DNA from: Ramlibacter albus
GTDB taxonomy: Bacteria; Pseudomonadota; Gammaproteobacteria; Burkholderiales; Burkholderiaceae_C
Direction: 5' to 3'
DNA length: 64,000 bases
NCBI RefSeq assembly: GCF_014297445.1
Contig: NZ_JACORU010000004.1
Coordinates: forward strand, 310,001-374,000
The position numbers and the translations under genes are program-made. Below are positions 1 to 8,548 of this stretch, one piece after another; positions within the stretch are counted from its first letter, which is position 1; each line of letters starts with the position of its first letter. The notes under the pieces are model-generated. The model was given only the letters and a program-made list of their open reading frames with translations. It was not told the origin of the DNA and searched no databases.

Positions 1-518
1 TCCAGGTGCTGCGCCATCACCTTCAGCTGCGTGAAGAAGTCGGCGGGCATCTTCTCCACCTCCAGCCCCAGCCAGTCCTTCAGCTGCGATACCGCGATGA
101 GCACCGCGATGCCGTTGGTGAAGCCGATGACGATGCTCACCGGCACGTAGCGCACCAGCCGCCCGAGCTTGAGGAAGCCGAGCACGAACAGCAGCACGCC
201 CGCGCAGCTGGTGGCGATCATCAGGTTCGCCAGGCCGTAGCGCTCCAGGATGCCGTAGACGATGACGATGAACGCGCCGGCCGGCCCGCCGATCTGCACG
301 TTGGAGCCGCCGAGGCCCGCGATCAGCAGGCCGGCGATGATGGCGGTCCACAGGCCGGCCTGCGGGGTGAGGCCCGACGCGATGGCGAACGCCATCGCCA
401 GCGGCAGGGCGACGATTCCGACCGTGATGCCCGCGCCGGCGTCGTGCACGAAGCGGTCGCGGTCGTACCCGCGCAATGCTTCGACGAGCCGCGGGCGGAA
501 GACGAGGGAAAAAGGCAT
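1..518 (-). CDS. SulP-family inorganic anion transporter (partial, N-terminal part)
   Basis: This reading frame runs off the left edge, so only about 172 N-terminal residues are present. It starts at an ATG at 518 (MPFSLVFRPRLVEAL) and reads into a very hydrophobic region. That region contains the early SulP features: GITVGIVALPLAMAFAIASG in the first membrane segment, then GGSNVQIGGPAGAFIVIV, which matches the SulP anion-site signature. In the family these proteins are inner-membrane sulfate, bicarbonate or dicarboxylate transporters, usually with a C-terminal STAS domain; that part lies outside the window. A carbonic anhydrase is encoded nearby on the other strand (986-1690), which would fit a bicarbonate substrate, but this is inference only. 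The family call is secure; the substrate is unknown. Confidence 0.88.
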   Translation of the reverse strand, partial: MPFSLVFRPRLVEALRGYDRDRFVHDAGAGITVGIVALPLAMAFAIASGLTPQAGLWTAIIAGLLIAGLGGSNVQIGGPAGAFIVIVYGILERYGLANLMIATSCAGVLLFVLGFLKLGRLVRYVPVSIVIGFTNGIAVLIAVSQLKDWLGLEVEKMPADFFTQLKVMAQHL

Positions 519-656
519 GGACTCTCCGGGATGAACTGCAACGTGGGAACGTTCAGCCCGGCTCCGGAGGCCCGCAGTGGTGCAGGCGCGTGATGAAGCG
601 CTTGCGGCGCGAAAGGGGCATAGGCGGTGTCGCCATCGCCCCAGTGTAAACCCGGC

Positions 657-824
657 TTACTTCTTCTCGTCCTTCGACGGGGTGACCACGTCGACGACGG
701 CGCCGACGGCGGCCCCGGTGAGCTTGACCGCGCCCACCGCCGCGCCGACGGCCATGTCGGCCACCGTGACGACGGCGCAGCCGCAAAGGAGGAGAGCAAG
801 GGTGGCTGCGGCCAGGATCTTCAT
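657..824 (-). CDS. Small putative lipoprotein
   Basis: A 55-residue frame starts at ATG 824 (MKILAAATLALLLCGCAVV), preceded by an AGGA at suitable spacing. Residues 1-16 form a short lipoprotein signal (lysine, hydrophobic core, LCGC lipobox). The mature part is a glycine/alanine/valine-rich amphipathic stretch with repeated VGAAVGAV-type motifs, ending in a charged SKDEKK tail. The same frame could open 54 bases upstream, but that would put charged residues before the signal, so the shorter start is preferred. Function is unknown. Similar tiny Gly/Ala-rich outer-membrane lipoproteins are common in Burkholderiales. It is transcribed away from the carbonic anhydrase. Confidence 0.6.
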   Translation of the reverse strand: MKILAAATLALLLCGCAVVTVADMAVGAAVGAVKLTGAAVGAVVDVVTPSKDEKK

Positions 825-985
825 GCGCGGCATCCTAACCAGCCCATGTAAAGCTTCAACGAACGCGCGACGGCGCATCTCGTCTCGCGGAAAGGGCAGG
901 CGGCACTATCCGAAAGGCTGGTTACCGGCACGTCCTGAATGCCTAGCATGGGCCTGCCCCGGGATGGCCTGGGCGAGGAGAACCC

Positions 986-1690
986 ATGAACCGACACCTG
1001 ACCCATCTCGCGGCGCTCGGCCTGGCCGCGGCCCTGCTTGGCGGCTGCGCCTCGCAGCCCGTTCCCGCGGCGCCCGCCGCGCTCACGCGCGAAGCCCAGG
1101 CTGCGCTCACCCCCGACGCCGTGCTGCAGCGGCTGCAGGAGGGCAACCAGCGCTTCACCACCGGCCGCCAGGCGCCGCGTGACCTGAAGATGCAGATCAA
1201 GGCGACGGGCTACGGCCAGTACCCGATGGCGTCCATCGTTAGCTGCATCGACTCCCGTTCGGCGCCGGAACTCGTCTTCGACCAGGGCATCGGCGACGTG
1301 TTCGGCGTACGCATCGCCGGCAACTTCGTCAACGAGGACATGCTGGGCAGCCTGGAATTCGCGTCCAAGGTCGCGGGCGCGAAGCTCATCGTGGTGCTCG
1401 GCCACACGAGCTGCGGCGCCATCAAGGGCGCATGCGACGACGTGGCCCTGGGCAACCTCACCGGCATGCTGGGCAAGATCAAGCCCGCCGTGCAGAGCGT
1501 TGCCTACGCCGGCGAGCGCAGCAGCAAGAACGAGCAGTTCGTCGAGATGGTCGCCGAGGCCAATGTCCGCCGCACGGTGCTGGATATCCTCAACCGCAGC
1601 GCCGTGCTGCGCGAGATGGCCGACAAGGGCCAGCTGCGCGTGGTGGGCGCGATGCTGGACGTGAAGACCGGCGAAGTGCGCTTCTACTGA
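986..1690 (+). CDS. Beta-class carbonic anhydrase with lipoprotein signal
   Basis: A 234-residue protein expected to interconvert CO2 and bicarbonate. The N-terminus is a lipoprotein signal (LLGGC, Cys21), so the enzyme should be anchored on the periplasmic side of a membrane, whereas most beta-carbonic anhydrases are cytoplasmic. The zinc site is complete: Cys87 with Asp89 and Arg91 in CIDSR, then His140 and Cys143 in GHTSCGAIKGAC. The region from about residue 40 to the end fits one beta-CA domain. It starts with ATG after an AGGAGAACCC leader. It stands alone between the small lipoprotein gene and the convergent metG. Membrane anchoring rests on the lipobox only. Confidence 0.9.
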   Translation: MNRHLTHLAALGLAAALLGGCASQPVPAAPAALTREAQAALTPDAVLQRLQEGNQRFTTGRQAPRDLKMQIKATGYGQYPMASIVSCIDSRSAPELVFDQGIGDVFGVRIAGNFVNEDMLGSLEFASKVAGAKLIVVLGHTSCGAIKGACDDVALGNLTGMLGKIKPAVQSVAYAGERSSKNEQFVEMVAEANVRRTVLDILNRSAVLREMADKGQLRVVGAMLDVKTGEVRFY

Positions 1691-1699
1691 GCGCGCCCT

Positions 1700-3745
1700 T
1701 CAGCGCACGCGCATGCCCGGTTTCGCGCCGGGCCACGCGCCCAGCACGAAGATGCCGGGCTCGGCCTTCTCGTCGCCGTGGCTGGCCGACAGCACCATGC
1801 CCTCGCTCACGCCGAACTTCATCTTGCGCGGCGCCAGGTTGGCCACGACGACGACCAACTTGTCCTTCAGGTCCTCGGGCTTGTAGGCCGAGGCGATACC
1901 GGAGAACACGTTGCGCGTCTTGCCTTCGCCGACGTCGAGCGTGAGCTGCAACAGCTTGGTGGAGCCTTCCACGGTCTTGCAGTCGACGACCTTGGCGATG
2001 CGCATGTCGACTTTGGCGAACTCGTCGATGTTGATCGACGGGGCGATCTCTTCGCCACCGGGCGCCGCGGCGGGCGCGGCTTCTTCGGCCGGCGCCTCGA
2101 GCAGCGCTTCCAGCTGCTTCGCGTCCACGCGCTGCATGAGGTGCTTGTAGTCGCCCACCTGGTGGCCGGCGCCCAGCGGCGCGGCGGCGTTGTCCCAGGC
2201 CAGCGGCTGGCACTTCAGGAACGCCTCGGCCTGGGCGGCGAGTTCGGGCAGAACGGGCTTGAGGCAAGCCGTGAGCACCTTGAACGCTTCGATGCACTCC
2301 GAGCACACCGCGGCAGCTTCATCGCGCTTGTCTTCCTTCACCAGCTTCCACGGTGCGGCGGAGTCGAAGCGCAGGTTCACCTCGTCGGCAAACGCCATCA
2401 CCTCGCGCAGCGCCTTGCCGTACTCCCGCGTCTCGTACAGCAGCTTCACGCTTTCGAGCAGCTTCTGCGGCGCGAAGCGCGAGACGTCGCTTGCCACCAG
2501 CTTGCCGCCGGGGATGAACTTCACCGCGCGGCTGGCGATGTTGACGTACTTGCCGATGAGGTCGGAGTTGACGCGGGCGACGAAGTCTTCCGGGTTGAAG
2601 TCGACGTCCTCCACCTTGGCATTGAGCTTGGCCGCGATGTAGTAGCGCAGCCACTCGGGGTTCATGCCGAGCGAGAGGTATTTCAGCGGGTCGATGCCCG
2701 TGCCGCGGCTCTTGGACATCTTGGCGCCGCTGACGGTGATGAAGCCGTGCACGTTGACCTGGCTGGGCACCTTGCGGCCGCTGAACTGCAGCATCGCGGG
2801 CCAGAACAGCGTGTGGAAGTACACGATGTCCTTGCCGATGAAGTGCACCTGCTCCACGCCGGGGTCGGCCACGAACTGCTCGAAGCTCGCGTCGGTGCGC
2901 GACGCGGGGTCCCAGTGGTTCTTCGCCTGGCCCTTGTCGAAGTGGTTCTTCAGGCTGGCGAGGTAGCCGATGGGCGCGTCGAGCCAGACGTAGAAGTACT
3001 TGCCGGGTGCGTCCGGGATCTCGATGCCGAAGTAGGGCGCGTCGCGCGAGATGTCCCAGTCGGCCATGCCGGCCTCGAACCATTCGCTGGCCTTGTTGGC
3101 CACCTCCGGCTGCAGCTTGCCGTCCTGCGTCCACGACTTGAGGAAGTCGACGACCTTGGGCTCCGAGAGCTTGAAGAAGAAGTGCTCGGACGAGCGCAGC
3201 TCGGGCGTCGCGCCCGTGAGCACGGAGTAGGGCTTGATCAGCTGCGTGGGCGAGTAGACCGCGCTGCAGTTCTCGCAGCTGTCGCCGTACTGGTCCGGCG
3301 AGTGGCAGTTGGGGCATTCGCCCTTGATGTAGCGGTCGGGCAGGAACATGCCCTTGACCGGGTCGTAGAACTGCTCGATGGTGCGCGAGGTGACGAGGCC
3401 GCCTTCCTTCAGGCGCTTGTAGATGCCCTGGGCAAGCTCGGTGTTCTCCGGGCTGTCGGTGGAGTGCCAGTTGTCGAAGCGGATGTGGAAGCCGTCGAGG
3501 TATTCCTTGCGGCCCGCGGCGATCTCGGCCACGAACTGCTGCGGCGTCTTGCCGGCCTTCTCGGCCGCGATCATGATCGGCGCGCCGTGCGCGTCGTCGG
3601 CGCCCACGAAGTGCACCATGTGCCCGCCCATGCGCTGGTGCCGCACCCAGATGTCGGCCTGGATGTATTCCATGATGTGGCCGATGTGGAACTTGCCGTT
3701 GGCGTACGGCAGGGCGGTGGTGACGAAGAGCTTGCGCTGGGTCAT
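1700..3745 (-). CDS. metG: Methionine--tRNA ligase
   Basis: A 681-residue class I aminoacyl-tRNA synthetase that charges tRNA-Met in the cytoplasm. The catalytic Rossmann domain carries HIGH at residues 20-23 and KMSKS at 342-346. Between them is the zinc-knuckle region ([17 protein letters not shown]), as in E. coli-type MetRS. Residues from about 580 onward form the C-terminal tRNA-binding/dimerisation domain ([14 protein letters not shown], ending PGMRVR). Length is normal for the long form. The -10-like TAAAAT about 35 bases upstream suggests its own promoter. Its 5' end faces the zeta-toxin-like gene on the other strand across about 60 bases. Confidence 0.97.
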   Translation of the reverse strand: MTQRKLFVTTALPYANGKFHIGHIMEYIQADIWVRHQRMGGHMVHFVGADDAHGAPIMIAAEKAGKTPQQFVAEIAAGRKEYLDGFHIRFDNWHSTDSPENTELAQGIYKRLKEGGLVTSRTIEQFYDPVKGMFLPDRYIKGECPNCHSPDQYGDSCENCSAVYSPTQLIKPYSVLTGATPELRSSEHFFFKLSEPKVVDFLKSWTQDGKLQPEVANKASEWFEAGMADWDISRDAPYFGIEIPDAPGKYFYVWLDAPIGYLASLKNHFDKGQAKNHWDPASRTDASFEQFVADPGVEQVHFIGKDIVYFHTLFWPAMLQFSGRKVPSQVNVHGFITVSGAKMSKSRGTGIDPLKYLSLGMNPEWLRYYIAAKLNAKVEDVDFNPEDFVARVNSDLIGKYVNIASRAVKFIPGGKLVASDVSRFAPQKLLESVKLLYETREYGKALREVMAFADEVNLRFDSAAPWKLVKEDKRDEAAAVCSECIEAFKVLTACLKPVLPELAAQAEAFLKCQPLAWDNAAAPLGAGHQVGDYKHLMQRVDAKQLEALLEAPAEEAAPAAAPGGEEIAPSINIDEFAKVDMRIAKVVDCKTVEGSTKLLQLTLDVGEGKTRNVFSGIASAYKPEDLKDKLVVVVANLAPRKMKFGVSEGMVLSASHGDEKAEPGIFVLGAWPGAKPGMRVR

Positions 3746-3805
3746 GGTTTTCTCAAGGGGGAACCGTTCATTTTACGGGGACGGGGGTGCCTAGAATGTT
3801 GCGCC

Positions 3806-4534
3806 TTGGACCAGCCGAAGATCATCATCATCGCGGGCCCCAACGGGGCGGGGAAGACCACGTTCGCGCGGGAGTTCCTGCTGCGAGAGGGCGATTGCCG
3901 CCAATTCGTGAATGCCGACCTGATCGCGGCAGGCTTGTCGCCGTTCGCGCCGGAGAAGGCGGCGGTGAGGGCGGGGCGGCTGATGCTGCAGGCGATCGAT
4001 GAGCATGTCGCGCGGCGCGAGAGCTTCGCGTTAGAGACGACGCTCTCGGGCTTGGGGTACGCAAGGCAAATGGCAGGCTGGCGCGGCGCTGGCTATCGCG
4101 TTGACCTGCACTTCCTGTCGATCCCGGCGGTCGAGGAATGCATCAGGCGGGTTGCGCGGCGCGTTCAGCAAGGGGGCCACGACATTCCCGAGGATGTGAT
4201 CCGCCGTCGATTCACTTCGGGGCTGCGCCTCTTCGAAACGGTTTATCGCGACCTGGCGGACGCATGGTTCTTCTACGACAATTCCGGAGACACCCCCCAG
4301 GTCCTCGACTGGAAAGACCCGATGGAGCCACGTAACCTGCTCCGCGAGCACCAGCCCGCATACGCGGGCCTGCCGCCTGACGCGCCCGAATCGGTCCGGG
4401 GTGCCTATGCTGCCTTGCTTCGTGCGGCGCAGCGTGCTCGCGAAGTCGCCAGGCAGACCGGAACAAAGCTCGTCATCTACGACAACGGCGAGGTTCTCGA
4501 ACTGGACCCCGACGACGAACGCCTGCGTTCCTGA
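3806..4534 (+). CDS. Zeta-toxin-family P-loop kinase/ATPase, solitary
   Basis: A 242-residue P-loop protein. It has Walker A GPNGAGKTT near residue 10, then NADLIAAGLSPF, ETTLSGLGYA and RRFTSGLRLF, which are the ordered motifs of the zeta-toxin/UDP-sugar-kinase-like group. No epsilon-type antitoxin is adjacent, so it may be one of the free-standing chromosomal members rather than a toxin-antitoxin toxin. No ATG or GTG lies in frame before the Walker motif; the only plausible start is TTG at 3806. A TAGAAT hexamer (3792-3797) ends 8 bases before it, predicting a leaderless message. Family is secure; substrate and physiological role are unknown. Confidence 0.78.
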   Translation: MDQPKIIIIAGPNGAGKTTFAREFLLREGDCRQFVNADLIAAGLSPFAPEKAAVRAGRLMLQAIDEHVARRESFALETTLSGLGYARQMAGWRGAGYRVDLHFLSIPAVEECIRRVARRVQQGGHDIPEDVIRRRFTSGLRLFETVYRDLADAWFFYDNSGDTPQVLDWKDPMEPRNLLREHQPAYAGLPPDAPESVRGAYAALLRAAQRAREVARQTGTKLVIYDNGEVLELDPDDERLRS

Positions 4535-4580
4535 AGGGCAAGGGCCGGTCGCTACACTCTCCCATCAAGAGAGTAGTCCC

Positions 4581-5666
4581 ATGCCCACCACCGACCAGCT
4601 TCTAGCCGCCCTTTCCGCCGTCACCGACCCCAACACCGGCAAGGACCTCGTCAGCACCAAGGCGGTCCGCAACGTGCAGGTCACCGGCAACGACGTCGCC
4701 TTCGACGTCGAGCTCGGTTACCCGGCGAAAAGCCAGGTGCCGCAACTGCGCCAGGCGCTGATCGCCGCGGCGAAGAACGCCGGGGCGGGCAACGTGTCGG
4801 TGAACATCACCAGCAAGGTCATCGCCCACGCCGTGCAGCGCGGCGTGCAGCTGATGCCCAACGTCAAGAACATCATCGCCGTCGCTTCGGGCAAGGGTGG
4901 CGTCGGCAAGAGCACCACCGCCGTCAACCTCGCGCTGGCGCTGGCCGCCGAAGGCGCGAAGGTCGGCCTGCTCGACGCCGACATCTACGGCCCCAGCCAG
5001 CCCATGATGATGGGCATCTCGCGCCGCCCCGAAAGCGAGGACGGCCAGACCATGGAGCCGCTGGAGAACCACGGCGTGCAGGTCATGTCGATCGGTTTCC
5101 TCGTCAATCCCGACGAGGCGATGATCTGGCGCGGCCCGATGGCCACGCAGGCGCTGGAGCAGTTGCTGCGGCAAACGAACTGGCAGGACCTCGACTACCT
5201 CATCGTCGACCTGCCGCCCGGCACCGGCGACATCCAGCTCACGCTGTCGCAGCGCGTGCCGATGACGGGCGCGGTGATCGTGACCACGCCGCAGGACATC
5301 GCGCTGCTCGACGCGCGCAAGGCCGTGGCGATGTTCGAGAAGGTGGGCGTGCCCATCCTCGGCATCGTCGAGAACATGGCCGTGCACGTGTGCAGCAACT
5401 GCGGCCACGCCGAGCACATCTTCGGCGAGGGCGGCGGCAAGCGCTACGCGGCCGAGAAGGGCATCGACTACCTCGGCGCGCTGCCGCTGGACATCAGGAT
5501 CCGCGAGCAGGCCGACAGCGGCCGCCCCACGGTGGTGTCCGATCCCGAAGGCGAGGCAGCCGGCATCTACATGGCCGTTGCGCGCCAGGTGGCGGTGAAG
5601 ATCGCGTCGAGGGCGAAGGACTTCTCGGCCAAGTTCCCGACGATCACGATCTCCAAGAACACCTGA
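4581..5666 (+). CDS. apbC: Iron-sulfur cluster carrier protein ApbC (Mrp)
   Basis: A 361-residue cytoplasmic P-loop ATPase that binds and transfers [4Fe-4S] clusters to apoproteins. Residues 1-85 form the MIP18-like domain. Walker A is the deviant ParA-type GKGGVGKST at residues 104-112, and DADIYGPSQP follows. The metal-binding CxxC is Cys271/Cys274 (CSNCGH). The start is ATG 4581, the N-terminus conserved in the family (TDQLLAALSAVTDPNTGKDLV). A TACACT hexamer at 4553-4558 may be the -10, giving a short leader. The many Fe-S proteins of the nearby formate dehydrogenase locus are potential clients, which is inference. Confidence 0.95.
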   Translation: MPTTDQLLAALSAVTDPNTGKDLVSTKAVRNVQVTGNDVAFDVELGYPAKSQVPQLRQALIAAAKNAGAGNVSVNITSKVIAHAVQRGVQLMPNVKNIIAVASGKGGVGKSTTAVNLALALAAEGAKVGLLDADIYGPSQPMMMGISRRPESEDGQTMEPLENHGVQVMSIGFLVNPDEAMIWRGPMATQALEQLLRQTNWQDLDYLIVDLPPGTGDIQLTLSQRVPMTGAVIVTTPQDIALLDARKAVAMFEKVGVPILGIVENMAVHVCSNCGHAEHIFGEGGGKRYAAEKGIDYLGALPLDIRIREQADSGRPTVVSDPEGEAAGIYMAVARQVAVKIASRAKDFSAKFPTITISKNT

Positions 5667-5687
5667 GCCGGTTGCGGCCGGAACGCT

Positions 5688-5704
5688 GATACTCTATAAG
5701 TATC
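5688..5704. promoter_or_regulatory. Palindrome over the marR promoter (candidate autoregulatory operator)
   Basis: GATACT-CTATA-AGTATC is a perfect 6-base inverted repeat with a 5-base spacer. It covers the TATAAG hexamer (5695-5700), which is the only -10-like sequence before marR, and ends 4 bases before the ATG. MarR dimers typically bind such palindromes at their own promoters. Binding is inferred. Confidence 0.5.
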
Positions 5705-5708
5705 CGCG

Positions 5709-6161
5709 ATGCCACGCCCCACCGAACCCCTGAAACAGGAAGAGCTGCGCCGCCACGCGGGGTACCTGCTCGCGCTCACGCGCTTCCAGGCGTTCCGCAA
5801 CTTCGCGCGGCACATCGGCGGGCCCTACGAGCTGCGGCCGGTGGAGTACTCCATCCTCATCCTGCTGGACACGAACGAGAACGTCGCGCAGAACCAGCTC
5901 GCGCAGACGCTGGGGGTGGCGGCGCCCAACATGACGGGCATCCTGCATCGCCTCGAAGGCCGCGGCCTGGTCGAGCGCGTGCGCGCCGAGACCGACCGGC
6001 GCGTGCAGTTCATCGAGCTCACCGCCAAGGGCCGCAAGGTCGTGCGCGAAGCCGCGGCGGTGAGCAAGACGATGGACAAGGAGTGGCTCGCGCGCCTGTC
6101 GCGCGCCGAGCAGGCGATGCTGATGGAGCTGCTCGCCAAGCTCGCGGGCGTGCCGGCCTGA
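5709..6161 (+). CDS. MarR-family transcriptional regulator
   Basis: A 150-residue winged-helix dimeric repressor. The order is helix 1 dimerisation, the DNA-recognition segment (NQLAQTLGVAAPNMTGILHRLEGRGLVERVRAETDRR, quoted in part), then the wing with DRRVQFIELTAKGRKV and C-terminal dimer helices. Length is typical. MarR proteins often sense aromatic acids, and the convergent neighbour, ending 5 bases away, encodes a feruloyl-CoA-synthetase-type ligase, so control of hydroxycinnamate catabolism is plausible (compare CouR/FerC-type regulators). The TATAAG hexamer ends 8 bases before the ATG, suggesting leaderless transcription. A palindrome at 5688-5704 probably mediates autoregulation. Confidence 0.9.
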   Translation: MPRPTEPLKQEELRRHAGYLLALTRFQAFRNFARHIGGPYELRPVEYSILILLDTNENVAQNQLAQTLGVAAPNMTGILHRLEGRGLVERVRAETDRRVQFIELTAKGRKVVREAAAVSKTMDKEWLARLSRAEQAMLMELLAKLAGVPA

Positions 6162-6165
6162 GGCC

Positions 6166-7962
6166 TCAGGCGCGGATCACGCGCGCATCGCCGCGCGAAT
6201 GGAGCGCTTCGACATCGGCGCTGCGCCGCACGAGCACAGCGCGCTGGTTGATGTAGCCCTTGTCCGTGATCTCGCCGGCATCGGCGCTCGGCGGCTCGTC
6301 CTGCACGATCGCGCAGGCCGGTGTCTGCGACGAGCCGAGGCCTTCAGCAGCCAGCTTTTGCAATCCACCGCGGATGTGCGCACGCAGTTCGTCCGCCGGC
6401 AGCGCCTTCGCCTGCGGCGTGGGGAACACGAGCAGGCCGACTTCCTCGCGGTCATGCCCGGTGATCACGACGTCGGCCGCATGCGGCGCCAGGGCGGTGA
6501 CCACCTTGATGCGCAGAGTGCCCACGCTCACCCAGGTGCCGGACATCAGCTTGAAGTCCTCGGCCACGCGGCCGTCGAAGGCAACGCCTTGCGACGGATC
6601 GGCCGCATCCACCAGCTTGCCGGCATCGCCGATCAGGTAGTAGCCGTCTTCGTCGAATGCCTTCGCGGTCAGCTCCGGCGCGTTGCGGTAGCCCGGGAAC
6701 ACGTTGGGCCCGCGCACGCGCATCTCCAGCTTGCCGGCGTTGGGCACGAACTTGAGATGGACGCCCGGCAACGGCAGCCCGATGCAGCCCGCGCGTTCGA
6801 GGCCCCAGTGAACTTCGGTTGCCGCGGGCGACGTCTCGGTGGAGCCCCACGCGGATGTGAACCACACCGGCCGCTCGCGCACCTTCGCCGCGACGGCATC
6901 GAGCCGCTGCCACAGGCTTTGCGGCAACGCGGCACCCGCATAGAACACGCCTTCGAGCCGCGCGAACACGTCGCGCGCCGCCGCTTCGTCCGCTTCGAGG
7001 AAGGGCAGCAGCATGTCGAAGCCGCGCGGGACGTTGAACCAGAACGTGGGCTGCACGTCGCGCAGGTTGCGCAGCGTCTTCTCCACCAGCCCCGGCGCAG
7101 GCCGCCCTTCGTCGACATAGAGCGAGCCGCCGTGCGCCAGCACCATGTTGAAGTTGTGGTTGGCGCCGAAGGTGTGGCTCCAGGGCAACCAGTCCACCAG
7201 CGTCAGCGGGTGCCGCGTGAGGAAGGGCCACACCTGCGCCACCTGCTGCTGGTTGGCGGTGAGCATGCGGTGCGTGTTGATCACCACCTTGGGCAGGCCC
7301 GTCGAGCCGCTCGTGAGCAGGTACTTGGCGTGGTCGTCGGGCGTGATCCGGCTGAAGGCCTGCGCGACCGCGGGCGTTTCGGCGGGCTCCAGCAGCAGCG
7401 AGAACGCATGCGAACCCGCGGTCGAACCGCTGCCGAAGACGACCGGCGCCTTGCCGTTCCACGCCTGCACCGCGGGGCCGTACACGGCCGCATCGCTTGC
7501 GTACACGAGCGCCGGCCCGAGCGCGTCGAGGATGCCCTTGATCTTGGTGTAGTCCTTCGTCAGCCGGCAGTACGCGCTCGATACGGTGCAGCTCGCGCGG
7601 CCCACGTGCATCGCGGCCAGGCCGAGCAGCGCCGAATCCACCGAGTTGTCGGAGAGCGTGACCACCGGCTGCGCGGCCGGCAATTGCAGGTCCAGCAGCG
7701 ACTGCGCGATTCGCCCGACAGCGTCGCGCGTTTGCCGGTAAGTGAGCTTGCGCCATGCGCCCGCGGCATCGCGCTCGGCCAGGAACACGGCGTCGGGCGT
7801 GGTGCGCGCCCAGTGCTCCAGCCAGTCGCCGATGCAGCGCGCGTGCGGCTGCAGCGGGCGGGGGTGGCGCAGCACGAAACCGCCGCCGGGAAGGTCTTCG
7901 CGCAGCACCTCGCGCGGCGCGAGGGCGCCGGGTTCGCCGAACGGCAGAATGTTATGACTCAT
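6166..7962 (-). CDS. Feruloyl-CoA synthetase-type AMP-dependent ligase
   Basis: A 598-residue adenylate-forming acyl-CoA ligase. The start is ATG 7962 (MSHNILPFGEPG); an upstream in-frame ATG at 8061 lacks a family-like N-terminus. Diagnostic motifs are the P-loop LLTSGSTGLPKVV, the segment DWLPWSHTFGANHN, WGSTETSP, RVRGPNVFPGYR and DGRVAEDFKLMSGTWVSVG. These are the hallmarks of feruloyl-CoA synthases rather than generic acetyl-CoA synthetases. It would activate a hydroxycinnamate such as ferulate with ATP and CoA. No enoyl-CoA hydratase/aldolase or vanillin dehydrogenase gene is adjacent, so the exact aromatic substrate is uncertain. It is convergent with the marR gene. Confidence 0.78.
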   Translation of the reverse strand: MSHNILPFGEPGALAPREVLREDLPGGGFVLRHPRPLQPHARCIGDWLEHWARTTPDAVFLAERDAAGAWRKLTYRQTRDAVGRIAQSLLDLQLPAAQPVVTLSDNSVDSALLGLAAMHVGRASCTVSSAYCRLTKDYTKIKGILDALGPALVYASDAAVYGPAVQAWNGKAPVVFGSGSTAGSHAFSLLLEPAETPAVAQAFSRITPDDHAKYLLTSGSTGLPKVVINTHRMLTANQQQVAQVWPFLTRHPLTLVDWLPWSHTFGANHNFNMVLAHGGSLYVDEGRPAPGLVEKTLRNLRDVQPTFWFNVPRGFDMLLPFLEADEAAARDVFARLEGVFYAGAALPQSLWQRLDAVAAKVRERPVWFTSAWGSTETSPAATEVHWGLERAGCIGLPLPGVHLKFVPNAGKLEMRVRGPNVFPGYRNAPELTAKAFDEDGYYLIGDAGKLVDAADPSQGVAFDGRVAEDFKLMSGTWVSVGTLRIKVVTALAPHAADVVITGHDREEVGLLVFPTPQAKALPADELRAHIRGGLQKLAAEGLGSSQTPACAIVQDEPPSADAGEITDKGYINQRAVLVRRSADVEALHSRGDARVIRA

Positions 7963-8041
7963 ATCGAATATCCTGAATCTCCCTGTGGCGCGTGTGATCA
8001 GGGAAAACGAGGATTCGGGCCCTCGGTGCGATGATCGGCGG

Positions 8042-8548
8042 ATGGTCCAGCGCCCCAGCATCGAAGTCGCCGTGGTGATGCGCCGCGTCAGGCAGGCCAG
8101 CCCGTGGCAGCCGTGGCGCTGGGAGTTGGCCGACGTCGTTGCGCAGGAGCCCGGCTTCGGCAGCGAGCCGCGCCTCCTGCTCCGGGAAGGTGACGACGAG
8201 CGCTGGCTCTACCCCGGCTTCACGGTGGAGCTGTTCCGTGACGAGGCGGAAGGCTACTACCTCAACGCGACGACGCCGGCCCCCGCGTGGTTCGTGCTCT
8301 GGCGGCTCGAGGACGAAAAGCCTAAGCCCGAGATCGTGACGCTGAGCTACAACGAAGCGGCGCGCTGGCTCGACGCGCAGGAGACGGTGGAGCAGGTGCC
8401 CGCGCCGGCCGAGGTCATCGAGTGGATGCGAACCTTTGCCGAGGAACATTACGTCCCCGAGCCGCGGCGCCGCAAGCGCCCGGACAGCTTCAAGGGCTTG
8501 CAGGACCGCTTCGGCAACCCGGTGACCATCACAACCGAGAAGAAATGA
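8042..8548 (+). CDS. DUF3305 protein of the formate dehydrogenase locus
   Basis: A 168-residue cytoplasmic protein with no membrane segment, matching DUF3305 by its N-terminal IEVAVVMRRVRQASPWQPWRWE and the LYPGFTVELFRDEAEGYYLN region. In proteobacteria this family sits at the head of formate dehydrogenase operons; its biochemical role is unknown. The start is placed at ATG 8042, because a GATGAT hexamer (8030-8035) ends 6 bases before it and the conserved domain begins a few residues later. An upstream ATG at 7985 would add 19 unconserved residues. The stop overlaps the next start (ATGA). Confidence 0.8.
   Translation: MVQRPSIEVAVVMRRVRQASPWQPWRWELADVVAQEPGFGSEPRLLLREGDDERWLYPGFTVELFRDEAEGYYLNATTPAPAWFVLWRLEDEKPKPEIVTLSYNEAARWLDAQETVEQVPAPAEVIEWMRTFAEEHYVPEPRRRKRPDSFKGLQDRFGNPVTITTEKK

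Noticed and set aside
1778..3805. A long upstream extension of the zeta-like kinase frame across the whole metG antisense.
   Set aside because: The sequence has no relation to the kinase family and is the shadow of metG. The domain begins immediately after TTG 3806.
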